The notes below the pieces were generated by a model. That model searched no databases. It had not been told where the DNA came from and saw only the letters and a program-made list of their open reading frames with translations. The position numbers and the translations under genes are program-made. Shown here piece by piece: positions 24,269 through 32,952 of a stretch of 64,000 nt of DNA; positions within the stretch are counted from its first letter, which is position 1; each line of letters begins with the position of its first letter. The stretch comes from Anaerolineaceae bacterium UBA4775. GTDB taxonomy: Bacteria; Chloroflexota; Anaerolineae; Anaerolineales; Anaerolineaceae. Where the stretch lies: the NCBI GenBank assembly GCA_002403205.1, contig DHHJ01000032.1:1-64000 (forward strand). Reading direction: 5' to 3'.

Positions 24269-25096
24269 ATGCCAGAAACTACCGCCAATACCCCGATTTT
24301 TCAGCCCAGGTTACATTTGATCTATGCAACCAACCGTGTGCCCCTGCCCAAAGAAGCCATCCTGAAAACGCGCTTTGCCAGCGTCTTCAACACAACCGCA
24401 GAGTCGACCGCGCTGAACATCGCCCAGCAGGACGGATCAGCCTTCATCGGTGAAATCAAAAGCGGCCGTCACAGCCTGCACATCGCCGGCGTGCCTTTGC
24501 CCCTGCCCCAGGAGGTGATCGACCACACGGTGATGGTCTCTCCCTGGCAGGCGCAGACCAAGGCAGCGATGCGCCAGCATCGCGGGCAAATCGGGCTGGT
24601 CTCCGCAGGCAGCGATCCCGATCCCATCGAGCAGATGCTCGCGCTGTATGCCGCTGCCGGCGCCTTCGAAAATGAAGACTTGCTGGGCATCATCAACATC
24701 AATGCCTGGACGGCTCACCCCCCGGCGGATTTTCTGCATCCACAACACATCGCCCAGTACCGGCAGGAAATTCCCTTCGACTTGTGGTTTGGCCATGTGC
24801 GCTTTTACACCGATGACTACCACTACTGGCTGGTCACCAAAGGCCACCACATTTTTGACGTCCCAGACCTGGCCGCCTTTGTAGGGCCTGGGGACGATCC
24901 AACCGCCGTCAACAACCTGTTCATCAATGTTTTCTATTACCTCTACGAGCAGGATGTGTTCGTCACAGCCGGCGACACCCTCCAGATCAGCAGTTCAGGC
25001 CAGCAATTACGTTTTACTGAAGTGACCGAGCTCACCGAGGTGCTGATGGGGCCTTCCGGCACATTGGTGATCGAAAAAGCTGACCCCCGCGTTTAA
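24269..25096 (+). CDS. Conserved hypothetical protein, DUF4261-like
   Basis: 275 aa. ATG 24269 is favoured over an upstream TTG (24257). The sequence is soluble, with motifs MLALYAAAGAFENEDLLGI and FDLWFGHVRFYTDD. The overall design resembles DUF4261 proteins, but this is tentative. It ends 4 bases into the end of the converging phosphatase gene. No pathway clue. Confidence 0.65.
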   Translation: MPETTANTPIFQPRLHLIYATNRVPLPKEAILKTRFASVFNTTAESTALNIAQQDGSAFIGEIKSGRHSLHIAGVPLPLPQEVIDHTVMVSPWQAQTKAAMRQHRGQIGLVSAGSDPDPIEQMLALYAAAGAFENEDLLGIININAWTAHPPADFLHPQHIAQYRQEIPFDLWFGHVRFYTDDYHYWLVTKGHHIFDVPDLAAFVGPGDDPTAVNNLFINVFYYLYEQDVFVTAGDTLQISSSGQQLRFTEVTELTEVLMGPSGTLVIEKADPRV

Positions 25097-25587
25097 CCCC
25101 CTGTAGCATCAAAATCGAGCACAAACTGGTATTGCGCCACATTCTCAACCGCGTCAGGTATGAACTGACGCACCCAGGCGACTGAGGCGGCACCCGTCAT
25201 GCCAAACACCATCTTCGCCAGGCAGGCGGCAAAAGAACCTGTGCGGCCAATCCCCGCGTGGCAGTGAATCACAATCCTGCGCCCTTCCTGAGCTGCCGCC
25301 AGGGTATGGGCAAGCGCAGGCCGGAAGACCTCCTCAGGCGGCGCTTGAAAATCTGGAACTGGGGCATGCACAACCTCATACCCAGCCTGCCGGTAATGAC
25401 TTACCAGGTCAAACTGGAGCAGCCGATGCAATTCGTCATCGGTGTTCAGCATCACCACCGTATCCACCCCAGCAGCCGCATAGGCAGGCAGCATGCGCCC
25501 TTCTGGGTCGAACAGCGGGCTGCAAGGCAGCGGGCTGCGAAAAATTTTCCCGTGCAGGTCAAAAGGGAGTTCTGTCAAGCCATCCAT
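25093..25587 (-). CDS. Protein tyrosine/dual-specificity phosphatase
   Basis: 164 aa from ATG 25587; GGAGAGG precedes it by 11 bases, while a TTG at 25611 is an alternative. The signature HCHAGIGRT (108-116) contains the catalytic C109 and R115 of the HCx5R P-loop. A general-acid aspartate is likely D79 in APVPDF. The fold is the compact cyclin-phosphatase/DSP type. Targets are unknown; such enzymes act on phosphoproteins, and some on nucleotides or inositides. It converges with the DUF4261-like gene. Confidence 0.85.
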   Translation of the reverse strand: MDGLTELPFDLHGKIFRSPLPCSPLFDPEGRMLPAYAAAGVDTVVMLNTDDELHRLLQFDLVSHYRQAGYEVVHAPVPDFQAPPEEVFRPALAHTLAAAQEGRRIVIHCHAGIGRTGSFAACLAKMVFGMTGAASVAWVRQFIPDAVENVAQYQFVLDFDATGG

Positions 25588-25719
25588 CGGTGGGAGATCC
25601 TCTCCATTCAAGTCGTTCAGGCCTGCGTACGTGGGTTATGGCCTGTGCGATCAGCCGCATGTTGATTGCGGGTGCATCCATTATACGCCAAAGTACAACT
25701 AGCAATAAACCCACCTTGT

Positions 25720-25832
25720 GGTATAATGTCGCTGGATTTCATCCAAACGAACGTTGCAGACGGGGATGATTAGACTAAAACTCGGTCAGCCCCCGTTCAG
25801 TAAATCGAAAATATTTTTTAGGAGGATGTTCA
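25720..25832 (+). promoter_or_regulatory. Extended -10 promoter and long 5' leader of ferredoxin gene
   Basis: TGGTATAAT (TATAAT 25722-25727 with upstream TG) makes an extended -10. The leader of about 98 bases contains ACGGGG (about 25759) and CCCCGT (about 25793) able to pair, then AGGAGG before ATG 25833. Confidence 0.5.
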
Positions 25833-26027
25833 ATGCGAGTAATTGTTGATGAAGATCTGTGCTTGGGCTGCGGTGTTTGCGAAGAGTTAGCCCCTGAGGT
25901 CTTCAGCATGGCCAATGAGCCTTTTGCTGAAGTTTTGGTCGACCCTGTTCCGGAAGAGTATGAAGATGATGTCCGGCAGTCCGTTGAAGAATGCCCCGAA
26001 GAAGCGATTATTATCACCGAAGAGTAA
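25833..26027 (+). CDS. Monocluster [4Fe-4S] ferredoxin
   Basis: 64 aa behind AGGAGG. Cysteines C10, C13 and C16 in CLGCGVC and C54 in ECPEEA are the four ligands of one [4Fe-4S] cluster, as in Thermotoga and Desulfovibrio ferredoxins. The protein is very acidic, typical for small electron carriers serving pyruvate oxidoreductases and hydrogenases in anaerobes. It is a single-gene unit with its own promoter and terminator. Both ends and all ligands are intact. Confidence 0.95.
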   Translation: MRVIVDEDLCLGCGVCEELAPEVFSMANEPFAEVLVDPVPEEYEDDVRQSVEECPEEAIIITEE

Positions 26028-26054
26028 TCCGCCGTCCACTGGCTAATCAACCCG

Positions 26055-26090
26055 GAGGCTGCGCTTTGAAGGCGCAGCCTCTTTGGTTTA
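26055..26090 (+). terminator. Intrinsic terminator of ferredoxin gene
   Basis: GAGGCTGCGC (26055-26064) pairs with GCGCAGCCTC (26072-26081), loop of 7, followed by TTTGGTTTAATTTT. Confidence 0.85.
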
Positions 26091-26205
26091 ATTTTGGCAA
26101 TGAGGAATTTGTTATTAGGCATTAAGGGGCGTTTCTCACACAGCAAAGCTCTTCTGTACCTGTTCAATTTTTTTGTCCTAATTCCTGATGCCGAATACCC
26201 AGTAC

Positions 26206-26610
26206 CTATAATTCCGGCCTGAACAACCCCAGCGCGACCGCACGGGCGACCAGTTGCTGGATGTTGTGCGCATCCAGGCGGGCCTTCATGCTGGCCACGT
26301 AGCCGCGCACGGTGCGCGGGCGCAAGCCCAGCTTCAGCGCGATCTCTGCCGTGGTCAGCCCTTCACCGAGAAACACCAAAATCTCCAATTCACGCCGGCT
26401 GAGTTTTGGCAAATCTGCATCGGGAACCGGCGCGCTATGGGTTACCACCACCACATCATCCTGCTGGCGTGCAAACAGCGGGCTATGCTCATCGGGAAGA
26501 AAGGTCTCCCAACGTCCGTGGTTGATCGCCCTGACGATGCGTTCTGCTGGGGCGTCCACCTCAACCACGCCAAAGGCATCCGGCGTCTTAAAGATCAAAA
26601 CTCTCGTCAT
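26206..26610 (-). CDS. Small LuxR-type transcriptional regulator
   Basis: 134 aa from ATG 26610, eight bases after GGAGG. An N-terminal region of about 65 residues of unknown fold precedes a LuxR/NarL-type helix-turn-helix: LSRRELEILVFLGEGLTTAE and the recognition helix RPRTVRGYVASM. There is no receiver domain, so it is not a standard response regulator. The N-terminus may sense a ligand or partner. The promoter lies in a strong inverted repeat that contains a near-LexA sequence, suggesting autoregulation or damage control. The neighbour downstream is the ferredoxin gene in the opposite direction. Confidence 0.85.
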   Translation of the reverse strand: MTRVLIFKTPDAFGVVEVDAPAERIVRAINHGRWETFLPDEHSPLFARQQDDVVVVTHSAPVPDADLPKLSRRELEILVFLGEGLTTAEIALKLGLRPRTVRGYVASMKARLDAHNIQQLVARAVALGLFRPEL

Positions 26611-26646
26611 CCTGGCAACCTCCTGAGTGGTTTGCATTCCTGCTAA

Positions 26647-26675
26647 ATTATAATTAGACCATATGTTCTAATTAT
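26647..26675 (-). promoter_or_regulatory. Promoter with 9-bp inverted repeat / near-SOS box
   Basis: Minus-strand TATAAT (26647-26652) overlaps the inverted repeat ATAATTAGA (26650-26658) / TCTAATTAT (26667-26675). Its centre reads GACC-ATAT-GTTC, one base from the perfect GAACATATGTTC box at 20784. Confidence 0.5.
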
Positions 26676-26786
26676 ATGCAATTTTAAGCCCTTTTGTCAA
26701 GGGGAAAAAGTTATACTATTTGCCCAGTGGCTGAAAAACCAACAGACGGTAAGACTTATAGAACCCCCTGCTACATCTTCAGATCA

Positions 26787-27914
26787 TCAGGATAGATTTA
26801 AAGTCTTAAACAGGATGATATACATTGCATGCGACCACAGCAAAGGTTTTGCAATTCCTCCCCAATTTTTCAGCCACTCAGCATAAAACTGTGGTGCCAA
26901 CAAATTATTTGATACCTGTTCAGGCAACCAGCCATTTTCATCTGCTTGCTTTTCAATCCATATCAAACGTTTTACTGCCAGGTCATCCTGCCCAATTTTA
27001 CTTTCCACCCAACCTAACCATGCTGTTAGCAGAATCCATTGACCTCCACCATAATATGTATCGTTTCTATAACGGTACACCCCCCCATCAGATGAAACCA
27101 ATTCTTTTTGTATGCTGGTAATGGTATTCATCATTATCGGGTGATCCATGGGAAAAATTTCGGCTGGAAGAACAGCCCCCAGCAAGCTGGCATCAGCACT
27201 GTCCCTCCTGACTGGATCTTCAGGAAGATCCGGCCTGATATGTTTGGTTAACTTCTCATTGATGACCCCATACCTGGCAATAAAAGCGCGCATTTCCTCC
27301 ATGCTTCTTTTCACAGTAATTGGGTCAAGGTTAAGCGCTCCCTCTTGGATCAACTTGAAGACAGACCGCAATCCACAATAGGCACTGGCAATGGAGTATG
27401 AGTGTAACAGATCCGGGTTTTCTTCCCAACAATCAAAATTGGGCAGTCGCCAAACCGTTTGCAGATACTCCACAATCAAATTCAAGCTTTCCTCAACAGA
27501 CAGTAACCATTTTCGATCTCCTGTCATCAGGTAATGCTCACACACTGCCCAAAGCCAGGTTCCGTAACCATCATATTGAAAATTACCCCATTTAGAACTT
27601 GAATCTTCACTGCCTGCCAACGTATATCGGGTGAAAAGAAAATTTTCATCGTTCAAAGGCCGGGCATGATTCAATGCCTGCTTTATAAAGAATATCTTGT
27701 TTTTGTGCTTTTCAATGACATTGGCCGCCCAAAGGTAATAGCGTCGGGCTGAATTGTGTTCTCCTGCCAGATCCATAGCATAGGCAATGTAACTGCTGTC
27801 CCGCATCCATGAATAATGATAAATCGAAAAATTCGGAGAGGCGACATAAGCGCCCTCAGGAGATTGAAACTGCCGAATAATTTCAATACTGCTTTGATAA
27901 AGGTCCATATTCAT
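26787..27914 (-). CDS. GH15 glucoamylase/glucodextranase-like enzyme
   Basis: 375 aa from ATG 27914, overlapping the GH66 stop by ATGA. An (alpha/alpha)6-type sequence with the GH15 motifs WMRDSSYIAYAM, YDGYGTWLWAVCEHY, a catalytic glutamate in DCWEENPD (about 164) and the second in GWLPEQV (about 335). It lacks a signal peptide, so it acts inside the cell. GH15 enzymes release glucose from non-reducing ends of alpha-1,4 or alpha-1,6 glucans. Next to a dextranase, an isomalto-oligosaccharide substrate is most likely. The N-terminal beta-sandwich of larger family members is missing. Confidence 0.85.
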   Translation of the reverse strand: MNMDLYQSSIEIIRQFQSPEGAYVASPNFSIYHYSWMRDSSYIAYAMDLAGEHNSARRYYLWAANVIEKHKNKIFFIKQALNHARPLNDENFLFTRYTLAGSEDSSSKWGNFQYDGYGTWLWAVCEHYLMTGDRKWLLSVEESLNLIVEYLQTVWRLPNFDCWEENPDLLHSYSIASAYCGLRSVFKLIQEGALNLDPITVKRSMEEMRAFIARYGVINEKLTKHIRPDLPEDPVRRDSADASLLGAVLPAEIFPMDHPIMMNTITSIQKELVSSDGGVYRYRNDTYYGGGQWILLTAWLGWVESKIGQDDLAVKRLIWIEKQADENGWLPEQVSNNLLAPQFYAEWLKNWGGIAKPLLWSHAMYIILFKTLNLS

Positions 27915-29710
27915 CCAATAGATTCAATTACAATCAAATCCCAATACTTCAATGATGAGATTTCAATGATTACAGAATTATGATCACCCAGCGTGAATTC
28001 GAGTGGAATAAGAGTGAAGTTCAATTCGTCTGGTGTGGCAAACCAGACCCCCGCCACATCCTTTTCGAGCCCTTCTATCCGGACTTCCGTTCTCCCCAAA
28101 GGTGAAGGTGCCTGGCGAATTGCTTTTTCCCACTCTACCGTTTCAATACCCAGAAAATTGATCAAATTAACCGCTAAATAGCCTTCAGATTCCCGAACAA
28201 TCGGCCAGACCTTGTTCTTACGCTGACTTGGTGAAGTCGAAACATCGTCAATATGGATTTTGTTTGCATATTTAGAGGTTGCATCATGGGTTCGAGGGCC
28301 AATAATATTCTGATAACGCACCATAAAATCGTAATAGCGTTCAAGCTGCTCTGCCAATTCAGGACTCATCACCTTATAATTCGGAAAATAGGGATCAGCA
28401 AGCATCGCGTTGCCTTCACCGAGTTCAATATGGCTTCCACCGCTCGCAAAGATGATCGCATCCATTAGCCGGACATTATGTTCTAAAGCAGGGTCAATGT
28501 AAGCAGCAAGCACAACCGGCTTTCCCCCGGATAGCGTTTGAGCCTGGATTATCAGCGTGTGCAAATCATCAAACCAACGATATGGGGGCCATACCTCAAT
28601 ATAAACCAGATCCTGTTTTGAAGGCGCCACGGATTCAATTGGCCAGTTGGCCACAGCATTGAACACTACCACCCCATCCTGTTGATGTTCAAGCACAAGT
28701 TCTTTGGTCAAATTGATTGTGTCTGCGAGCGCCTGCGCCAGGTTGAAAGAATTGCCCATCATATCATAGCCGCGTTTGGGATCGCCATATTGATCGAGAT
28801 GTATCCCATCAAAAGGTACTTCCACCAGTACCTGCTCAAATTGCTTTAATAAATGATTCACCCATGGAGAGCCCGGTCGAGGGTCCATATAAACCAGAAA
28901 GTTTTCTCCAAAAAATAATGGCTTTCGGTCATGTCCAAATAAAGCCCAATCCGGATGCTGTTCATAAAACGGAATCGAGGCTGCATATATGGCTGTATAA
29001 GGCATTGCAGCGATATTTTGTGCGTGAGCTGCAGATATCAGCTCGTGTACAGTTACCAGTGAAAGTTCACGATTTAAAATATCACGATAAGGTTCTTCAT
29101 CCGTTAAGAATTGTTCATGCCGGTACATCCAATCATAGAATTGCAGTCCATTGATATGAAATCTGGCGATTTTTTGCATTGTTTGTGCAGTATTCTCGCG
29201 GCCAGGATAAAAATCACTTAAAAAACCGTAACGCGGCGCATCCACCCAGGTATTGAGAACATCAAAAGCCTTGCTCACATTATCAAGCCTTTCACCCTCC
29301 GTTGAAAAGATGCTGATGTCAATCCCATAGCCTTTTGGTGCCTCTGGGGGTGGCGCCCATGATAGATTTATACTAGGAGCACCTCCATCCAGAGTGATCA
29401 TTTGTTCAAAACCATCTACCACATTTGACAGATAAGAGATTTCTGAGAGCAACCTCACCTGTTGAGAATTTTGATTCTCGTTCTTAATTGAAATGACAAC
29501 GTGAACAACCTCACCTGGTCTGTAAAATGATCGGTCAAATTGAACATCGCTGATGACTGCACTTTTTGCCAATTCCTTCGCCATGGGTGCCTGTTCCTCT
29601 CGAAAAGCCTGCTGATTATTCTCTTTAGTACAAGGGCCTATTGCCAAAAAAAGCACACCAAGCAAACTAACAATTATCAATAATCTTCGTTTGCTTTTGT
29701 GTCTATTCAT
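27911..29710 (-). CDS. GH66 dextranase / cycloisomaltooligosaccharide-forming enzyme, exported
   Basis: 599 aa. The N-terminal hydrophobic segment (about 9-25, LLIIVSLLGVLFLAIG) directs export; a cysteine follows but the lipobox is not canonical. A beta-sandwich (about 50-150) precedes the barrel, which starts near APRYGFLSDFYPG. GH66 motifs include LQFYDWMYRHE, the nucleophile region FDGIHLDQYGDP (about D304) and the acid region YIEVWPPYRWF (about E371). It cuts internal alpha-1,6 bonds of dextran outside the cell. It starts one base after the permease gene stop, so it belongs to the importer operon. Confidence 0.88.
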   Translation of the reverse strand: MNRHKSKRRLLIIVSLLGVLFLAIGPCTKENNQQAFREEQAPMAKELAKSAVISDVQFDRSFYRPGEVVHVVISIKNENQNSQQVRLLSEISYLSNVVDGFEQMITLDGGAPSINLSWAPPPEAPKGYGIDISIFSTEGERLDNVSKAFDVLNTWVDAPRYGFLSDFYPGRENTAQTMQKIARFHINGLQFYDWMYRHEQFLTDEEPYRDILNRELSLVTVHELISAAHAQNIAAMPYTAIYAASIPFYEQHPDWALFGHDRKPLFFGENFLVYMDPRPGSPWVNHLLKQFEQVLVEVPFDGIHLDQYGDPKRGYDMMGNSFNLAQALADTINLTKELVLEHQQDGVVVFNAVANWPIESVAPSKQDLVYIEVWPPYRWFDDLHTLIIQAQTLSGGKPVVLAAYIDPALEHNVRLMDAIIFASGGSHIELGEGNAMLADPYFPNYKVMSPELAEQLERYYDFMVRYQNIIGPRTHDATSKYANKIHIDDVSTSPSQRKNKVWPIVRESEGYLAVNLINFLGIETVEWEKAIRQAPSPLGRTEVRIEGLEKDVAGVWFATPDELNFTLIPLEFTLGDHNSVIIEISSLKYWDLIVIESIG

Positions 29711-29711
29711 C

Positions 29712-30560
29712 TTAACCTTTGAATGCGCCCTGGGTTAACCCACCTACAAAGTAGCGTTGCAGAAGTACAAACATGGTGATAATCGGAGCGATGGCAATAA
29801 TTGATGCGGCAAACACCAAACCCCAATCGGTTCCATGTTGGCCATGATAAGTCGCAATGGCCACGGGAAGTGTGCGTTTGCCGACATCGTCAATCAGGGT
29901 CAACGCTAAGATATATTCATCCCAATAACCCAGGAAGGAGAAAATGGAAACGGTTGCTAATGCAGGTGTCGATAAGGGAATGATCATTCTTAGAAAAATA
30001 GTTAGGTAATTTCCACCATCAATCAAGATGGCATCCTCCAATTCATGCGGCAAGGTTTCAAAAAAACCACGCAGCAAAAAAGCATTAAACGGGATGCTGC
30101 CGGAAACATAAAACAGGATCAGTCCCCATAAACTATTGCGTAAGTTCAGTGTTTTGGCAAGCAAAAATTGCGGGATAATACCAACCATATTGGGCACCAT
30201 CAGAACAAAAATGATGGTGTAAAAAACCCATTCTTTTCCAGGAAACTCAAGCCGCGCGAAGGCGTAAGCCATCATGGCTGAAAATAATATCACAAAAATT
30301 ACGGATACTACCGTCACAATAAGGCTATTCAGAAAGAAAAGCTGAAATTTTCCAGTCGTCCATGCCTTGATGTAATTATTAAAAGTTGGATTCTCCGGGA
30401 TCAACTCAGGAGGATATTCAAAATAATAAGCCTTTTCTACCAATGAAGTCGATACCATCCAAGCAAAAGGAAGCACCATAACGATGGCCCCCACCCCGAT
30501 CAAAATATATATGAAGACTTTAGAGACTATTTTCCTTGTTCTGTAAGATTTTAAGAACAT
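29712..30560 (-). CDS. ABC sugar transporter permease (MalG type)
   Basis: 282 aa from ATG 30560, which shares one base with the stop of the first permease gene (TAATG). Six membrane helices and the ABC-interaction loop (EAA-like ...LEDAILIDGGNYLTIFLRMI) near residue 170-190. With the MalF-type partner it would form the CUT1 channel. The end GGLTQGAFKG is typical of MalG/LacG-type proteins. No ATPase gene is in the locus, so a shared MsmX/MsiK-type ATPase elsewhere must energise it. Confidence 0.93.
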   Translation of the reverse strand: MFLKSYRTRKIVSKVFIYILIGVGAIVMVLPFAWMVSTSLVEKAYYFEYPPELIPENPTFNNYIKAWTTGKFQLFFLNSLIVTVVSVIFVILFSAMMAYAFARLEFPGKEWVFYTIIFVLMVPNMVGIIPQFLLAKTLNLRNSLWGLILFYVSGSIPFNAFLLRGFFETLPHELEDAILIDGGNYLTIFLRMIIPLSTPALATVSIFSFLGYWDEYILALTLIDDVGKRTLPVAIATYHGQHGTDWGLVFAASIIAIAPIITMFVLLQRYFVGGLTQGAFKG

Positions 30561-31456
30561 TAAACGATCTCCTCTGGCTTTCTTAAAAAGCGTATCTGTA
30601 GAAAACTAAGGACAGCGATGATAATGGTCAGGATAAAAGACAGTGCGGCACCGTAACCAAAATCAAGATAATTGAAAGCCTGGCGATACATATAACTTAA
30701 TATCACCTCTGTCCTCTGCAGAGGTCCGCCTTGAGTAATGAGGAACACAGAAATAAAAACATTAAACCCCCCAATCATAAGCATGACTGATGTGAAGACA
30801 AGGGTTGGCCGGATCAAAGGCAGGGTTATCCCAGTTAATTTTTGCCAACCATTCGCACCATCAATTTCTGCAACCTCATACAAATCTGGAGAAATCGTTT
30901 CCAAAGCAGCAAGGAAGATAACCATTGTCCAGCCAATCCCTTTCCAGATTCCCAGGGACAATATGGGGAAAAACGCGGTTGATGCTTCCTGCAACCAGGG
31001 AATGGGTTTCTGAACCACACCAAGCACATTCACAATAATAAAATTAATGATCCCTTTTGGACTTTGAAAGAGGTATCGAAACAGTAATGACACCACAACC
31101 CATGATGTAACCACAGGGATGTAATATATCGTCCGGAAAAATATCTTCCCTTTGGTTATTTTGTTAAGTAATAGTGCAATAAACAAAGCAATCACCATCT
31201 GACCAGGAACCGTCACAATTGTATATAGCGTTGTATTCTTTAATGCGACACCGACAATCGGATCACTCAAGGCACGTTCATAATTTGCCATGCCCACGAA
31301 AATATTTTGTGACCCGAGCATAATATTCCACTCATAAAAGCTTATTTGCAAAGCCTTGAGTATTGGATAAATGAGAAAGATTATATATAAAAGCAACCCG
31401 GGAAGAATGAACAGGTAGGCAACTAAAGCCTGCTGTTTCTTTTGGTTAATCTTCAT
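30560..31456 (-). CDS. ABC sugar transporter permease (MalF type)
   Basis: 298 aa from ATG 31456. Six membrane helices begin with ALVAYLFILPGLLLYIIF. The EAA loop is visible as YEVAEIDGANGWQKLTGITL (about 200-219). It is the CUT1 partner of the downstream MalG-type permease and is separated from the binding-protein gene by a stable hairpin. Confidence 0.93.
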   Translation of the reverse strand: MKINQKKQQALVAYLFILPGLLLYIIFLIYPILKALQISFYEWNIMLGSQNIFVGMANYERALSDPIVGVALKNTTLYTIVTVPGQMVIALFIALLLNKITKGKIFFRTIYYIPVVTSWVVVSLLFRYLFQSPKGIINFIIVNVLGVVQKPIPWLQEASTAFFPILSLGIWKGIGWTMVIFLAALETISPDLYEVAEIDGANGWQKLTGITLPLIRPTLVFTSVMLMIGGFNVFISVFLITQGGPLQRTEVILSYMYRQAFNYLDFGYGAALSFILTIIIAVLSFLQIRFLRKPEEIV

Positions 31457-31486
31457 ATACCCTCAATCAGTAGAGATTGAAAATCG

Positions 31487-31514
31487 GAGACCCTGGCTCT
31501 TAACAGGGTCTCCT
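31487..31514 (-). promoter_or_regulatory. Hairpin between binding-protein and permease genes
   Basis: GGAGACCCTG (31487-31496) pairs with CAGGGTCTCC (31505-31514) around an 8-base loop. On the transcribed minus strand no T-run follows, so it more likely protects the upstream binding-protein mRNA, or partly terminates, as in other sugar ABC operons. Confidence 0.7.
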
Positions 31515-31526
31515 TTGTTCACTTTT

Positions 31527-32816
31527 CTATTCAGGCAAGATGAGCAAGGCATCTATTTCTTCAGCTGCTGCATCGAATGCTTCTTCGAAGCTCTTCTCAC
31601 CAATCAGGTATTCAGCACCGGCAAGATTGTAAATATCTTCCATTTTGATCCAGTTTGGATGAGGTGTACGCGCTTTAGCCGTCTCCAATTGTTCCAAAAA
31701 GTAACCAAAATATTCATGATTGGCGATGAAATCAGTGTCGATGGCAGACTTGATCACCGGGATTAAACCACCTTCAGCCATAGTGATTTGAGTTTCTTCC
31801 GAGAGCATGAAACGAATAAACTCAGCGGCTTCATTTTTATGCTGGCTTTGTTCAAACATAACAATATCTTCGCCGCCAACCACAGAGATGCTCCCGCCAG
31901 GGCCTGCAGGCGTCAGTGCATAACCATAATCCACGTCCAGGGTACCGCTAAAAAATGGCGTAAACCAGGGACCTTCAAACAACATGGCAATCTCATTGTT
32001 TCCAAATCCGCCCCAGGCATCTACGCCACCTCCAAGGATACCAGGATGCATATACCCCTTATCAACAATATCCTTCAGAAATTCGTATGCGACCTTTGTT
32101 TTGCTTCCATTCAGATAACCAGAAGCCACAGTAATATCCTCGTCTGTGATATCACCGCCAAAGCTCCAAATCCATGGATTCACTGCCCAAGCATAAGTGC
32201 CGCCATCAGCAAAGCAGTATTTATCATCTCCAAGCGTTTTTATCTTTTCACAGACCGAAAGGAATTCCTCCATCGTAGCCGGCGGAGCATCAATGCCTGC
32301 ATCTGCAAACATTTGCTTATTGTAAACCAAGACTCTTGTGTTTGTGTTCAATGGCAAACCATAATAATGGCCATTATAGAAGGTCGTTGATAATGGACCA
32401 GGGAAGACCGCTTCTTTATAGGACTCAAAATCTGGCATGAGCTGATCTAATTTTGCCAAAGCACCCATGTATGCAAATTCGGATACCCAAATGATATCAG
32501 ATCTGATCAGGTCAGGAGCTGTTCCCCCAGCCATGGAAGTGATCAGTTTTCTCCGGAATTCATCATACGGCACGTTCAGCGTTTCGACCTTTATGTTCGG
32601 GTGATCGGCTTCAAAAATTGCGACTACTTTATCAAGCTGTACCATTTCTGGTTCACTCATAGTATGCCAAAATGAGATGGTCACTTGCTCGGCAATCTCA
32701 ATTTCATCTTGCTCCGGTCCCTCAACAACAGGGGGTTGTGCACAACTCATCAACACAACACTTAATAAGAGTGCCAATCCAAACAAAATATAGACTTTAT
32801 TCTGCTTAATCATCAT
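31527..32816 (-). CDS. Extracellular sugar-binding lipoprotein (CUT1, SBP family 1)
   Basis: 429 aa from ATG 32816 (or 32813) behind AAGGAG. Lipoprotein signal peptide with lipobox VLMSC, lipidated at C25. The mature part has the family-1 opening TISFWHTMSEPE and the ATMEEFLSVCEKIK region. It would capture oligosaccharides at the membrane for the two permeases; the neighbouring dextranase suggests isomalto-oligosaccharides. The gap on its upstream side (136 bases) is AT-rich and may hold its promoter. Confidence 0.92.
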   Translation of the reverse strand: MMIKQNKVYILFGLALLLSVVLMSCAQPPVVEGPEQDEIEIAEQVTISFWHTMSEPEMVQLDKVVAIFEADHPNIKVETLNVPYDEFRRKLITSMAGGTAPDLIRSDIIWVSEFAYMGALAKLDQLMPDFESYKEAVFPGPLSTTFYNGHYYGLPLNTNTRVLVYNKQMFADAGIDAPPATMEEFLSVCEKIKTLGDDKYCFADGGTYAWAVNPWIWSFGGDITDEDITVASGYLNGSKTKVAYEFLKDIVDKGYMHPGILGGGVDAWGGFGNNEIAMLFEGPWFTPFFSGTLDVDYGYALTPAGPGGSISVVGGEDIVMFEQSQHKNEAAEFIRFMLSEETQITMAEGGLIPVIKSAIDTDFIANHEYFGYFLEQLETAKARTPHPNWIKMEDIYNLAGAEYLIGEKSFEEAFDAAAEEIDALLILPE

Positions 32817-32952
32817 TCTCTCCTTGTGATTAACAATTGTATCAATGATATTAAATTTCGATTTTTTGCCTATCTTATAAAAACACCTCCTTCACAACTT
32901 ACTTACTTCAATGAATGAACGTAGTTTTGGCTAAAATTAACAGCTCTACCGG

